A DNA stretch of 64,000 bases from Pleurostoma richardsiae (lineage: Eukaryota > Ascomycota > Sordariomycetes > Calosphaeriales > Pleurostomataceae), in assembly GCA_030052745.1 (NCBI GenBank), contig JANBVO010000028.1, forward strand, positions 248,001-312,000. The letters run 5' to 3'. Each line of letters starts with the position of its first letter. Positions within the stretch are counted from its first letter, which is position 1. Both the position numbers and the translations under genes were made by a program. The notes below the pieces were generated by a model. It was not told the DNA's origin, ran no database searches, and worked only from the letters and a program-made list of their open reading frames with translations. Below, piece after piece: positions 45,347 through 57,049 of this stretch.

Positions 45347-45997
45347 GGCGCAGCGCAGCAGTGGACAGAGACGTCCCATTCAAATGAAGGATAGATCAAA
45401 GGGTCGGATGAGGTGGCCGGTAGGCCGGTCTCTGGAAGACCATTCCCCAGCCTGCTTTTGCTTCCGGCTTACCACCGTGGAATCTCAAATGATGGGTATC
45501 GGCGCGCTCGATCACGGGATTGGCGGCCGGATTTTCTCTTGTGAAATAGAACGGGATAGGAAGACAAGCCTCGCGAGCTTCAGGGTTGCACCCAGCTGGT
45601 CGATTCTCCTTTTTCTCTTACTTTTTGGCTGTAAATCAGTTCTTGCTCATATCGGCGGCGACGTTCCAGGCGTGGGCGTCAGTCTGCCCCGGCGTTCTTG
45701 TCTTGAATCTGGATAATGACATTATTTCACTTACTCTTCTTCGTGACCTTGCATGACAGCGTGGACTGATAACGGTGATTACTGCATTGAAAAGACTTCA
45801 TAGCTCGTGAGAAGGGAAATTCGCGTTCTATGCTTAGCTCCTCCGTGATCGTCAAAACAAGGGGGTATCCAACCATACTGGCGCGTTTGCGCGATCCGCA
45901 CAGCCCACATACATTCCTGAACGTCCAACGCCAAATGCTGAAGTATGCCCAGCCTTCTCCATGAGCCTCCCTTTCTACGACCTACTCCTTTTCCGTC
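45347..45997. other. Intergenic between convergent 3' ends
   Basis: No gene seen. Confidence 0.5.
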
Positions 45998-47434
45998 CTA
46001 TTCTAGCTCCGCGAAGTACCGCACCTGCTGCTGCTGCTGCTGCTGTCGCCGACTGTCTTTCTCGTTCGGCAGCTCCGCCAGCACCACCGCAGGCTTCTCC
46101 AGCGGAGGTCCCAGGTCGACATCGAGCCTGTAGGGGTTCATTTGCGGGTAATCGGGGTGCTCCTGCTGCTGGCCCCCGGTGCCTCCTCTCCCTCCCCTAG
46201 GTTGTTGGTGCTGCTGCTGGTGCTGCGGTGGCACCTGGTAGTGGTAGCTGTGATGCTGCTGATGGCCGTGCCGGGGCCGAGCATCATTGACGTTCGCCCC
46301 CCCGGGTCCGGACAAGCCGCCGTCTTCGCGGTAGCTGTTCGCAGTCAACGTCGTCGATCCGCTGGAGGCGCTCCGCAGCCGCAAGGGGTCGGGGTACAGC
46401 GCCGGGTCGGAGCTGGACGCGACAGGCAGGTCGTAGGGCGGCACGGCCGGAGGCTGGGGGGACGGCTGCGCGGAGCGGTGCGCAGCGTAGCTGAGGAGGT
46501 GCGGCTGGTGACGGGCCACGGCGCGGTACTTCTCTGACGGCGCGCTGGTGTCGGCACCGCCGCCCGAGCTGGGGTACTGCGCCGTGCTGGAGCCGTACGC
46601 CGGCGGCGGATACCCAGGTGGAGTCCCGGTCCGCCCATCACGGCCGCCGGTGTGGTGGCTAGACACTGCTGCATGCGGCGCGGCAGGGTGAACACCGAGG
46701 CCGGTCGGCTGCACACCGCCGCTCCCGACGGGCACCCATGGCCTCGGCGCAGCGGCACCAGCCGAAACGCGCGAGTGCTGCCGGCCGTGAGCGTGGCTGC
46801 TGCCGCTGCCGGCGCCGGCCGCGGTCATCCTCTTCGCCTTGGCGACCAGGTGCTCGACGAGGGTGGCGTGCGACTTCTTGAGGTTCTTCTTGACGAAGGC
46901 CGTGGTCAGGATGTTGCACCGCAGGTCGACGTCCTCGCGGATGTACAGGCCCGTCAGCGGCGCGCCGATGCCCAGCTCGACCGGCTGCACCGGCTCGCCG
47001 GGCAGGGTGCCGTTCAGCGTCCACTTGTCGCGGATGTCGCTGCGTTGCGGAATTAGCATCCCCTAAGAGTGTCCTCTCCCCTCTAAGTAGATCATGTTTG
47101 GACGGGGGTTGGACCGGGGTTGAACTCACACTCCCAGAGGCGCCCGGCAGTGCGTCTGGATGCCGTCGGGTAGGTCATGGAACGCGCATGTGTAGCTGAC
47201 GTCCCCCGTCGCCAGCCCGCCTGGCAGGTAGGCGATCTTGTCGGTTAGGGAATACCAAATACAGTGGCGCTCCTCTGGCGGACAGTCGGCTGGCGGGTCG
47301 ATAGGGTGCCGCTCCATGATCAGCGGGTTCAGGTCGATCATCTCCTCGTGGTTGTGCAGAAAGTCGAGCACCAGCTCCCGGCTGATGCCCGGCGGCAGCG
47401 GGCTGATGGTCGTGAAGACCGTCCGCTTCGGCAT
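45998..47434 (-). CDS. DUF7053 domain protein with low-complexity tail
   Basis: Two exons, 47434-47130 and 47039-45998, give 448 residues. The conserved part (about 1-180) starts MPKRTVFTTISPLPPGISRE, includes FLHNHEEMIDLNPLIMERHP, HCIWYSLTDKIAYLPGG, VSYTCAFHDLPDGIQTHC and, over the splice, APLGVDIRDKWTLNGTLPGE and GAPLTGLYIREDVDLRCNI. This fits the fungal DUF7053 family, possibly of START-like fold; its role is unknown. The tail is rich in Pro, Gly, His, Ser and Gln and has a run of seven Gln near residue 437; it is probably disordered and less conserved. The DUF7053 name is from memory and not from a search. Confidence 0.82.
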
Positions 47435-48524
47435 CGTGGTTATCGGCGCTGCTGCTGCTTCTGTGTCCCGGGCTGGAGGGGTCCTGGTTTCCAGAGAGTT
47501 CCAGCAGAAGTAGTAAGAATGGGATTATGCAGGTCCCGGCTCTGAACACTCCGAGACTAATGGAACAGAGAAGAAGACAAGTTGAGAAGAGAGGTGAAGA
47601 AACAGAAGAGCGAAAACGGCCTCTCACAGCAACGGCAGACGGTGTTGCGGCCGCCGAGGGGGAGCTTGACAAGACGGTAAGCAAGAAGACCTGCAAGTAT
47701 GACTTGTCCCTCCAGCCCCCAATAGGAAGTCAAGATAAGCCAGAGCCCTCGCGGTCAAAGGAACAGAGATATTATGATGACGGTAAAGGCTGCTGAGAGT
47801 TCAAGGGAACGAACAAAGGAATGTCTCGAAGACAAAGCCGGGTGCCCGGGCTGCAGTAATAGGCGGCAAGCGGATCTGGATCACTCGCTGCCGTGCGCTC
47901 GGAGAGTGGCTGACGCTGCTTGTCTTACCGTTCCCGCGTCACAGTGGGACATGTTTTAGGAACATGCAGGTAGAACCGGCTGCACGACGGCTCATAGCGA
48001 GAAACACATCTCAGAGTGAAGAGAGGACGAATGTTGGGTTAAGCGGATTGACGCCATGGCGCTTCCGTCGTTGGGCTTCGGCTTCGGGGTGGCTGTGCGA
48101 GCTGAAAATAGAGCCTGGCAGTCCACCAGTCAGCGGCTAATCTGCCGCAGGACGTAACGCATCCGCGCCCGCTGGGCCGGCAGGGGTTCCGGGAGCTTTA
48201 GCTTTTTGAAGAAAAGAAAGACATTGCGGATATCTTACAGGGCATCTGTCGCTGCCGCGCCTCGGAGAGCAGGCCTTCCGGAGAACCATGTAGGTAGGAA
48301 TCTACTAGCCGCCGGACTGCTTTGACTGCGCCATCCTTCACGCTGCACCATCGGGTCGCACACAGGGACAATCAGTGTCTCTGGGAGAGATGATTTGATT
48401 TCTTTCGCTTATTGCTGCACCTATTGAGCAGTCTTTGAACAAGACAGCCACTCTCCAATGAGCCATACGCGACCCTGCCATATCCCAGCAGGAAGCAGCA
48501 GTCCGGAGACGCAGTGGCGTATAT
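47435..48524. other. Intergenic, DUF7053 promoter and ORC4 3' flank
   Basis: No gene seen. Short frames at 47527-47959 lack features. Confidence 0.5.
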
Positions 48525-51012
48525 CTATATTTCCCTGCACCACCTAGCCATGACGGAGTTGAGCTTGACCGCGACAGGGATCTCCTCGAGCGAGACATCC
48601 AGCTTCCACATCTTGGCCTCAAGACCGCCGAGCCCGATTCCACCTCTGCCTCCCAGGCCTGCGGGCACGAGCAGGCCGAGCGAGACGAGCCTTTCCCAGG
48701 ACATTTCCGCCACACCTCTCCCCCAGACTCTGGCCCCGCCCCCGAGGGCCAGCATGCCGGAGGTGGCAGACTGCACTCTCTGCTTCCCCATCAGAGACGT
48801 GTACTCGTCGTAGGCCATCGCGAAGTTCACCGTGTCCGTGTGGGCCACAATGTCGAGGCGCGCGGCCGCAATCAGAAGTGATAGATCCAGGTCGGAGAGC
48901 GACTCTAGCACATGGAGCTTGGAGTCGGGAGGCTCCAGCGAGATGCACGTCCCGTCAGCGCCGCCCGGGATCTTCAGCGATAAAGACGTGGGCGAGACTT
49001 GTGATAGCGGGAGAATGCAAGTCGTCAGGAACGCCGAAACGGACTTGGTGGCGTGGTAGTGGTACTCCAGGTGGTCCTTGAAAGACGGATCGTCGTACAG
49101 CGCCTCGATCTTCCCAGACCAGAAGTGCTGGAATGCGTCGTACCCTTCGAGCGAGACGTCTATCCCTTCCTCTTCAGCGTCATCCTCGTCCACCAGCAAC
49201 CCGTGTTTGCATATGCTCCAGAACGCAGGTAAACTCTTAGGCAGGGATAGGTAGACATAGCGGTGGCTGAAGCGACTCTTTACTCGTTTCTCGAGGCTTT
49301 CGACGACGTCGATCCTCGATGTCAAGCCAAGGACTGCAATTGGTGCCTTCCTGGCCTGAGCAATATCGAACAGATTATACAACAGAGTTTGCCGTGCGTG
49401 GGTGGCAAAGAGATCAAATTCATCAATGACAAAGATGACGGACTTGGAGGTGACACCCTCCTGGGTCTGTGCTATCTCAGACGGGTGGGATAGTAGGGCC
49501 AAGAGAGAAGCGAGAGTATCGGCGTAGTTATTCGTCTTGTTGATGAGATCATCTTCAACCTCCATCTCCCTGCCGAGCTGACGCCAGATCTCTCTAAGGG
49601 CCAGCTTGTCATCTGTGTGGATGAAACCGTTGAGCCGCACGATGTGAAAGTCATCGTGATGTTCTTCAGATATATCTGCAATGATCGTATCGACCATCTA
49701 AAGGTTGGAAAGTCAGTGCTACGAGAGTGAACGCCAGACAAGTTTGACTAACCGTTGTTTTGCCGGTTCCTTGAGCGCCGATGATCAGCATGGAGTTGCC
49801 CTCTCCAGCGAGAACTGTTTGCTCAACGAGCTGGTAAGCTTTCTCGTACGCTTCATACTGCCCACGGAGCTTGATCTTTCGTCTGCCTGTGCAACGATCG
49901 AGCAGGACACGCTGGAGAGAACGGAGATGGTGTTCAAAGTTAGGTATGTCGGGAGCATTGTCATGGGAGCCAACAGGAACATGGTTCTCCCCTGCACCGT
50001 TGGCCTTTGAATCCACACCCGATGGCGCAGTCTCTTGAGAGCAGTTCTTGCAGAGCCAGTCCCCTTCTGGGATTTTCGGGACACCATAGCAGACTTGATG
50101 CACGGCCATGTCGCAGCTATCGCAGAACAGGATCTCGTTTGGTGGCTCAGAGTCAGGTTTGGAACATATTGCGCACACTGCCTCGTCCTCTTGCTCATCC
50201 TCCTCTTCCTCACTATGTGGCTGCTCGGCGACCTGCTTATCCTCTTGGCTATCGGCGATCACAGACTTCATCGTAGGCACACGCTTTGATCCTCTAGCCA
50301 TCGCTGCAAGAGTGCCTGCGGGCAAAATATCGGAGACCTCTGTAGCGGTGTCATCATCATCTCCTAACGCGACGCCCGTGATCATGATATCTCGTGGTCT
50401 CCGGATCCCGTATCCCATGTCCGCGATCGGCCGCCCTCTCCTCGTGCTCGATTTAGCCGGTGCTACAGACGACTTTGTAGTAGCGTCTTCCGTTGAAACG
50501 TCGTCTTTACTCGTTTTGGCCGTCTTTTTGCGAATAACCTTGCTTTTGGCTGGCTCTATGCCATCCACCCCTGGGTTGGTGTGCGACTGTTCCTGCTTGC
50601 GCGCCTTTGTCCGTGACAGCGGCGGCGTCTCGCCTTCGTCTCCCGAATCCGGTATATCATAGATCTGCTGTAGGTCTCGTTTCGGCCGTTTCGACTGCTC
50701 GCCTCTCTTGCTAGTCTTGCGGCTCGGCTGGGCTGCTGACTTCGACCTCTCGTCGTCAGAGTCGGGTAGTTCCCGGCTCTTATCCACGGGGGCCCGTTTC
50801 CTCGTAGACCCCAATGCCAAGGATGTCGTCCGGCGCCCGAATCTAGACACGCCCTCAACGATTGAGTTGATGGCCTCCATTGCCTTGGGTGTGGAGGGCG
50901 AGGAGGCATGCAAGCCATTCAATCGCGACTTCTTGGCCGAGGAAGCCTGCAAGACGTCTTGCGACTCGTCACGCGGCCGCTTCTTGCTGTGAGCTGTCCA
51001 TCCTCGGTCCAT
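48525..51012 (-). CDS. ORC4: Origin recognition complex subunit Orc4 with PHD finger
   Basis: AAA+ subunit of the complex that marks replication origins. Two exons, 51012-49753 and 49697-48525, give 810 residues. The N-terminal 270 residues are charged and disordered, with several Lys/Arg clusters that could be nuclear signals. A PHD finger follows with a complete C4HC3 set: Cys 280, 283, 297, 300, His 305, Cys 308, 321, 324. The AAA+ domain begins near [20 protein letters not shown]; Walker [10 protein letters not shown] is at 412-420, exactly at the exon border, and Walker [12 protein letters not shown] at about 507-517. [20 protein letters not shown] holds sensor residues, and a winged-helix region ends the protein ([19 protein letters not shown]). 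Yeast Orc4 lacks the PHD; filamentous ascomycete Orc4 proteins are known with it. Confidence 0.95.
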
Positions 51013-52614
51013 GGTGTTTGGAGGTTGAGAGCCTGAGTGGGAGACTCATGAGTTGAATATCGCTGCGCGGCCGGGCGAGCTAGCCGTAACTCGGAGCGTG
51101 CGCCGTGATTCGATCAATGACTTGACCTGCGACAGGACTCGAAGTTGAGCTTTGAGATGCTAAACTGCCCTTGCAGCTGCAGGGGCTGACTGGCCCGTGC
51201 GCGTCTCCTCGACGCGTTACACGCGTTCGCTAAGTCGATTGGCGCACGGACCATCGTCTACATGTAATCCGAACTTTAAGGTTGATGTGCCCTTATACCA
51301 TGCCGCATAGTAACTGAGGAAAGAGACATATAGAGGAAGCTGTATCCTCAATAATTCGGGAGTAGCTGCACGAGAAACTAATAACGCCTCTACTTTCTCA
51401 CTGAGAGCGTATTCGGAGCGGCAATATGTCGACATCCCGACGACGTTGACCACCAAGGCCTGACAGGGATGTTCCTAAACAATACTTGCTCTTCTCCCCT
51501 GAAGTTATCCTGCATCCTGACGCCATCAACCTGTGTTAATCAGTTGCACGAAGGTCTGTGAACCGTGATGAGAAACGCGGCAGAGACGACAGGTTCGTCC
51601 GATAGAACGGGATGAAAGCGCTTATCGCTTATCTACCATCCCTGCAAGCCACAGAGCCTTAAATTAGCGGGGCGGTCCTCGGTGACTGGACACATCAGCC
51701 AATGAGAGGGCTCTCTTTTTATAGCCCTTCCCGGACTGCCATCTGCTAAGCAACTGACTAAGTATGTACCAACTTACTCAGCCTCAAAGGGACCGCAAGA
51801 CTGGTCCGACCTTACGACATTGAGCGTTGAGCGCCGGCGACTGCTGCCGAACTCGGTAGGCTGAAGCGCTATGGATCGTTAACCCAGCTGGCTGTGTTAG
51901 AGCTGACGTGAGACGCTTCTCAGTCGTAGCAGCACTCACCACTGTCACTGGAAGATGCCCCGACTTCAACAGGGACGCGCCGTGCCATTGGAGGTTGACA
52001 ACGCCTCCGACAGTCCCATGGTCTGACCGCCGTCGCCATATTCGAGGGCTGATCACTCTCCCCTTGCAGTTGTCGGAGCCACTTCATAGTCTGGGCTGGC
52101 AGGGTGCAAGCACACTTGCTCCCAGGGATTCTGTCGACCACATCCCGCGGACATTGTGCACTTCAGGCTATCCGTGATAGTGTGGACGAAACATGTTCGC
52201 TTGAGGCTTAGGCAGTGCTTGACATTTGACGCCTTAACCCTTCTGGATAGTAATCTCTATCCCTCCAATGTAAAGGGCCCGCCGGTATCGACCCAGAGAT
52301 GACAGGGGCTCAACAGCCGCATCTTCAGGTCCTGCTTATCACTTGACAGGTCTGGGATCTGATTGGAAGCTCGAGTATGACGGTTTATGCCACCCCACAA
52401 GGCTCCAGCAGCATCAATTGCCTTCACTCGTTCTCCAGGTCTGGCTGTGGCAATCGGGCTCAGGATGGGGGCTGAATTCATAAAGGCCGTGCTGCCCACC
52501 TCAGTCGAGCCAGTCATCGACTCCCGTCGCGCTCTTCATGTTGCCCTTGGTCTGTCTCATCGTTATTATCATAGTCTTGTTTGAAGCAGCTAGACCAGAC
52601 TTAGACGAGCGGCA
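51013..52614. other. Divergent promoter region, ORC4 and LtrA-family gene
   Basis: No gene seen in 1.6 kb. Short frames at 51784-52177 on both strands lack features. Confidence 0.5.
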
Positions 52615-55175
52615 ATGGCGAAAGAAGAACATGACCATGGTGACGAGGGAAAGCTCCGGCTCATCAAGAGCCCCATCGTCGGCGTGACCCCTGCTGGCTT
52701 TTCGAGTAGCCCCCATCAGCAACAAAGCTCTGCCGACGTCGAGTCTCTTGGGTACCGTGACGGTCCCAACCATAGCTGTCCTGAGTTTCAACGGGTTCGC
52801 ACGATATTCATTTGAAGGTCTCCCCCTGACACAGTGCTGATGGCTTGACTTGTGCAGCATGAAGAGGCGACGAATATCGAGGTACTGGACGCGCTACACT
52901 ATTGAGCGCTTCCATAACTGACCACTGGCTCAGCTATTCTTCGATCTGTTCTTTGCAGCAAATTTGACCGTCTTTTCAGAAGTCCACGAGGTCACTAATG
53001 TATGTCAATCCTCGGATTCCCAGAGTCTTCGCAACGTATCGTACTATCAGCATATCAAATATCACATGGCGAATTGCCCTGTTTGCGTGCCACGGCCAAA
53101 CGAGAGAGTTACTGACTTTGACTTCTTAGACTGACCAACTGACCTCATACATCGGCTACTTCTGGTAGGTCTTCCTGCGGTATTGGATGAGAAGAGCGTT
53201 GCTTACCTACATTCTGGTTCTTAGCATGCTGTGGTTTACATGGGCTCTTGTTGGCCTCTTCGATGTCCGCTTCGTGACAGACAGCATCTTCGGTAGGGCT
53301 AAGTGACCGCTACCCGCCTCCGGGGTAGTCAAAACTCCTCTAACTCTGAGTACAGAACGGATTGCTCGATCTGGACACCTTGGTGTCATGGTGGGCTTTG
53401 CTGTTGTAGCCCCGAACTTCAACCCGAGCGACCAGATAAAGCAGACTTTCCGCACTATGTGTACGCAGCAGCCTGGCTCTCCTGTGCTCTTGAGGTGACT
53501 GACATGCCACAGCTATTATCTTGATGGTCTCGAGATTGATCCTGGTGATACAGTACGGCACCATCATTTGGCACGTCCGCAAGTATCGCAATACCAAGCT
53601 TCCACTTGGAGTGATGGCGGGAGTTCACTTCGTCGCCGCCATGATCTATCTGGGTATTACTTTTCGCTTCCGGGACTACAACAGCCGCGTCTATATCGCC
53701 TGGTACATCATTGCCATCTGCGAGACGCTGCTGAACATCGTGCTATCCTTTTTCTGGGATGTGCTCAGTTTCCAGGGGACGCATCTGATGAGCCGGATGA
53801 CTCTGTTGACGCTCATCATCATTGGAGAAGGTAATCCATTACTGACTATCCTGTCTACTTCCTGAAGCCTGCTAAGCTCGTGCGGAAAGGCATCATCGTC
53901 GTTGCAACGAATGTTACAACCATCGTCAAGAATCCCAACTCCTGGAGTAAGTCGGCAGCCCTTGTCATATACCCACACCAGGAGGACATTACTAACCAGA
54001 AGTGAAGCTCCTGCGACGATCGGTGTTGTGACATCAGGTATCGCCACAATGTATATCGTCTACCAAATCTACTTCGACTACATGGGGCACCTCCACCTGC
54101 CCCCTGTTCGGCAGCTGATCTGGGTGTTCCTGCACTTCCCCTTCCACCTGGCCCTCACCCTCTTTGTTGAGGGTGCCTCGCAGTTTGTCATATGGTGGAA
54201 GATCCTCGAGGTCCTGACCGGATTCTCCAACGACGTCCAGGAGACCTTCGACAACATCGACCCGGACCTGAACGTGACTGATGTGCGAGGCTTCTTCATC
54301 GACAAGATCAACGAGACGGTCAACGACATATTCAGTCTTTACCCGCCCATCTACGTCCAGACGGACCTGGACATCGAGGCCTCCTTCCGCAGCCTGGAGA
54401 ACATATCCGAGACGTGGTGGAACTCGGACACCCTCGGCGACGACGAAGAGACCCGCACGTTCAACGAGTCCGTCGAGACCATCTATCGCACGGTGTCGAA
54501 CTCGCTCTTCGCGACGTTCAAGATCGACGCCATCGCCGAGACCGAGTTCGACGGCGACGGCGTCGAGTTTGAGCAGGAAGTCCAGGCGGAGAACTGGACG
54601 CGCTTCCGCCTCGTCGTAAGTCATGACTGCTCTTGGGCAATCCCACCCGAACCCCTCCCACGTCTAGCCCCCGCCCCCCCGAAAAAGCAAAGCATTCCCC
54701 ATCTCCAACGTGCCCGCTGACACGGAGACTCTCGCAGTTCCAATACGCCTTCGTGTGCGCCGGCCTCGTCCTGATCCTCATCAACGTGCTCTTCATCGCC
54801 AGCCGCACCAAGCGCTGGGCTGTCTTCGACGTCGTCCGCGCCGCCCTCAACTTCATCGTCGGTGCCGGCCTGGCCCTCTCCACGCTCGTCACCCTGAACG
54901 ACACCGCGGCGGGCCGCTTCGAGGAGACCCCCTGGCTGTTGCCGACTCTGTGCCTCGCCTTCTTCGTCGTCCTCGTCGTCAATCATCTGCCGAAGCCGCC
55001 GCCGCTCTTCTTCAGGAGGAGGAAAGAAGGTAAAGAGCAGCCCGGACACGGGGGCCCGGGTCTGCTTGGTGGACCGGTTGGGGTGGAGTCAGAGTTCCAG
55101 GGGGGGCATGCATACAAGAGTAGTATGGGCTATAGCAATGGGCAGTACAGTAATGTGCCTCTCGATGCGAGGTAG
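52615..55175 (+). CDS. LtrA (low temperature requirement A) family membrane protein
   Basis: Ten exons: 52615-52794, 52858-52881, 52934-52999, 53130-53164, 53225-53292, 53356-53460, 53513-53830, 53890-53946, 54008-54615 and 54738-55175, giving 632 residues. Joining them produces HEEATNIELFFDLFFAAN, the family hallmark, then TSYIGYFCMLWFTWALVGLF, FRTMSIILMVSRLILVIQYG and LTLIIIGEGIIVVATNV. About ten membrane helices are expected. A loop of about 125 residues (roughly 360-487) in exon 9 has five N-glycosylation sequons and so probably faces outside or the lumen. The tail is Gly- and basic-rich. Function is unknown; Listeria LtrA was linked to growth in the cold. Two weak splice sites (donor GTTCGC at 52795, acceptor AAG before 54008) were chosen because they restore frame and family sequence. 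Confidence 0.88.
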
Positions 55176-55797
55176 ATAGCTGCTGCATCCGACCTGTATC
55201 TAGTGGGAACGGTTGCGGCGAGAGAACTCGGCCCGGAGTAGTCGCAATAACAAGTGATATATGCTTGTTAGTATGTAGGTCTGAAGCGAGATAAACCTTT
55301 CTTCAACGGAGGCCGCGATCCTAACGACCGTAACGTCCTATCATACAGTTGTCGTTTTCGGCCGAAGATGTGTTATTTGAGCTTTCGCCCCTGATGCTAG
55401 GTCGGTATTCTTCTCCAACGCGGCACGCCCTTGTGGACATATCAACAGTCTCTTCACATCCGTCCCTCTGGGATAACAGATGCCCCAGCCCGACACTCCA
55501 CGAAGATTAGCGTTAAGTAGTTGCGAGTCACAATCTCAGCACAAGTGGCAATTTCACCATGATGTTTACAACATGGAGAGGAAGAAAAAGTGTATTTGCC
55601 TCCAGCATGCACCAGGGATTCGTAGCCTCGCGTGTATAAGCAGTATACTGAACGGATCTCCTGGCCTCTCGCCATATAACCCCCGCCGGATCGACTGCTA
55701 TGCTCTGACCCGAAGATAGAAAATGAACGCCCCAACGCCCTGCGGTGCACGCATCGCACGCACGCATGTCTGTGTGTTCAACAGCGGCCCCGCCATC
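55176..55797. other. Intergenic between convergent 3' ends
   Basis: No gene seen. Confidence 0.5.
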
Positions 55798-57049
55798 TCA
55801 TATGCCAAACCACGTCTTCATCCGCTCGTACGTGTAGAAGCTCGTCGCCACCATCGGCACGATCTTCGCGTACCCGATGGTCAGGCCCACGAAGAACCCC
55901 CGGGGCCCCCTCTCCTTGACGATCAGCCGCGCCGTCTCCGCGATGCGCAGCCGCCGCCCGTCGCCGACCGCGCCGCCCACCTGCATGCGGCGCCGGATGA
56001 CCTCGAGCGGGTACGACGCCGTCTGCGAGACCAGGCCGGCCACGCCGCCGGCCAGCAGCTCGGCCCACGAGCGCAGCGGCACCGGCTTGCCCGCGGGGGC
56101 GTTCTCCGGCTGCGGCAGCGTCGTCCACTCCCGCACCGCCGGGTGCCGCAGGAGGTCGCCCATGGTGTCGTGCGTCAGGAAGGACATGCCCGCGTACGGC
56201 AGCATGCCCAGGATCGTGGGCGAGAAGCCCCGGTAGAAGTTGACCAGGCCCGTGCGCGGAGCCACGGTCTGCGCCGCCGAGGCGGCCGTCGCGGCCGCGG
56301 CGCGCACCGCACCCGGCGCGCCGGCCGGCAGCTCGGGGGCGGGGGACTTGGGCAGGGGGTGCTCGTAGTAGATGCGCTTGCAGATGGATGCGAAGGACGA
56401 CCGGGTGTCGCGCCTGGTCTCGTAGGCGAGGCGCACGCGGATGACCTCGAGGGGGTACGTGAAGAAGACGGAGGTGGCGCCGGCCAGGGAGCCGCTGACC
56501 AGCCGCCGCACGGGGGTCTCGTGCTCATTTCGGGGGATGAAGAAAGATCGGATCTGCTCGTAGGCGAGGAACTTGATGCCGGCGTAGGGGAACACACGCA
56601 GGAGGGTCGCGGAGTGCCCGCGGTAGAGGCCGAGTACGCCTTCGTATTGGTATATCTCCTTCATGGCCAGCAAGGTCCCGGACCAAGAGCCGGAGTATTT
56701 CAGGAACTGCGGGTTGCTGGCTTGGAACAGGATCTTGACGCGATCGAGGGGTGCAACGACGGTCTTTGCCTGCCATACGTCAGTGAAAGTTCAAGGCATC
56801 CAATTGAGGCAGTGGGAGGCATACCGCGCAGCCGGCGAGGCCGCCCGCGACGCCAGAGCGCCAGACATAGTCGAAGCTCTGCTTGTCGATCTTGCGCCTC
56901 TCGTCGACTCCTACCGCCTCGGCATCGGTGGGGCAGACAGGGACATCTTCTGGCGGCGGGCGTCTCCCCCGGCGGAGGCCGCTGTCCTGTCGTGGCTCGT
57001 GTTGAGGAATCGCCGGCATGGAGGCATGGCTCGCGAGGGCCGGTGACAT
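55798..57049 (-). CDS. LEU5: Mitochondrial carrier, Leu5-type (coenzyme A transport)
   Basis: Inner-membrane carrier of the SLC25 family; yeast Leu5 is needed to accumulate CoA in mitochondria, and its human relatives are SLC25A16 and SLC25A42. Two exons, 57049-56825 and 56769-55798, give 398 residues. Three carrier repeats are visible by their signatures: PLDRVKILFQ just after the splice, YPLEVIRVRLAYE and YPLEVIRRRMQ. The stretch LGLYRGHSATLLRVFPYAGI and FLAYEQIRSFF are close to Leu5. The second repeat contains an Ala/Pro-rich matrix loop of about 35 residues. The frame stays open upstream of the chosen ATG through a hydrophobic run, but without another ATG, so 57049 is preferred. Confidence 0.9.
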
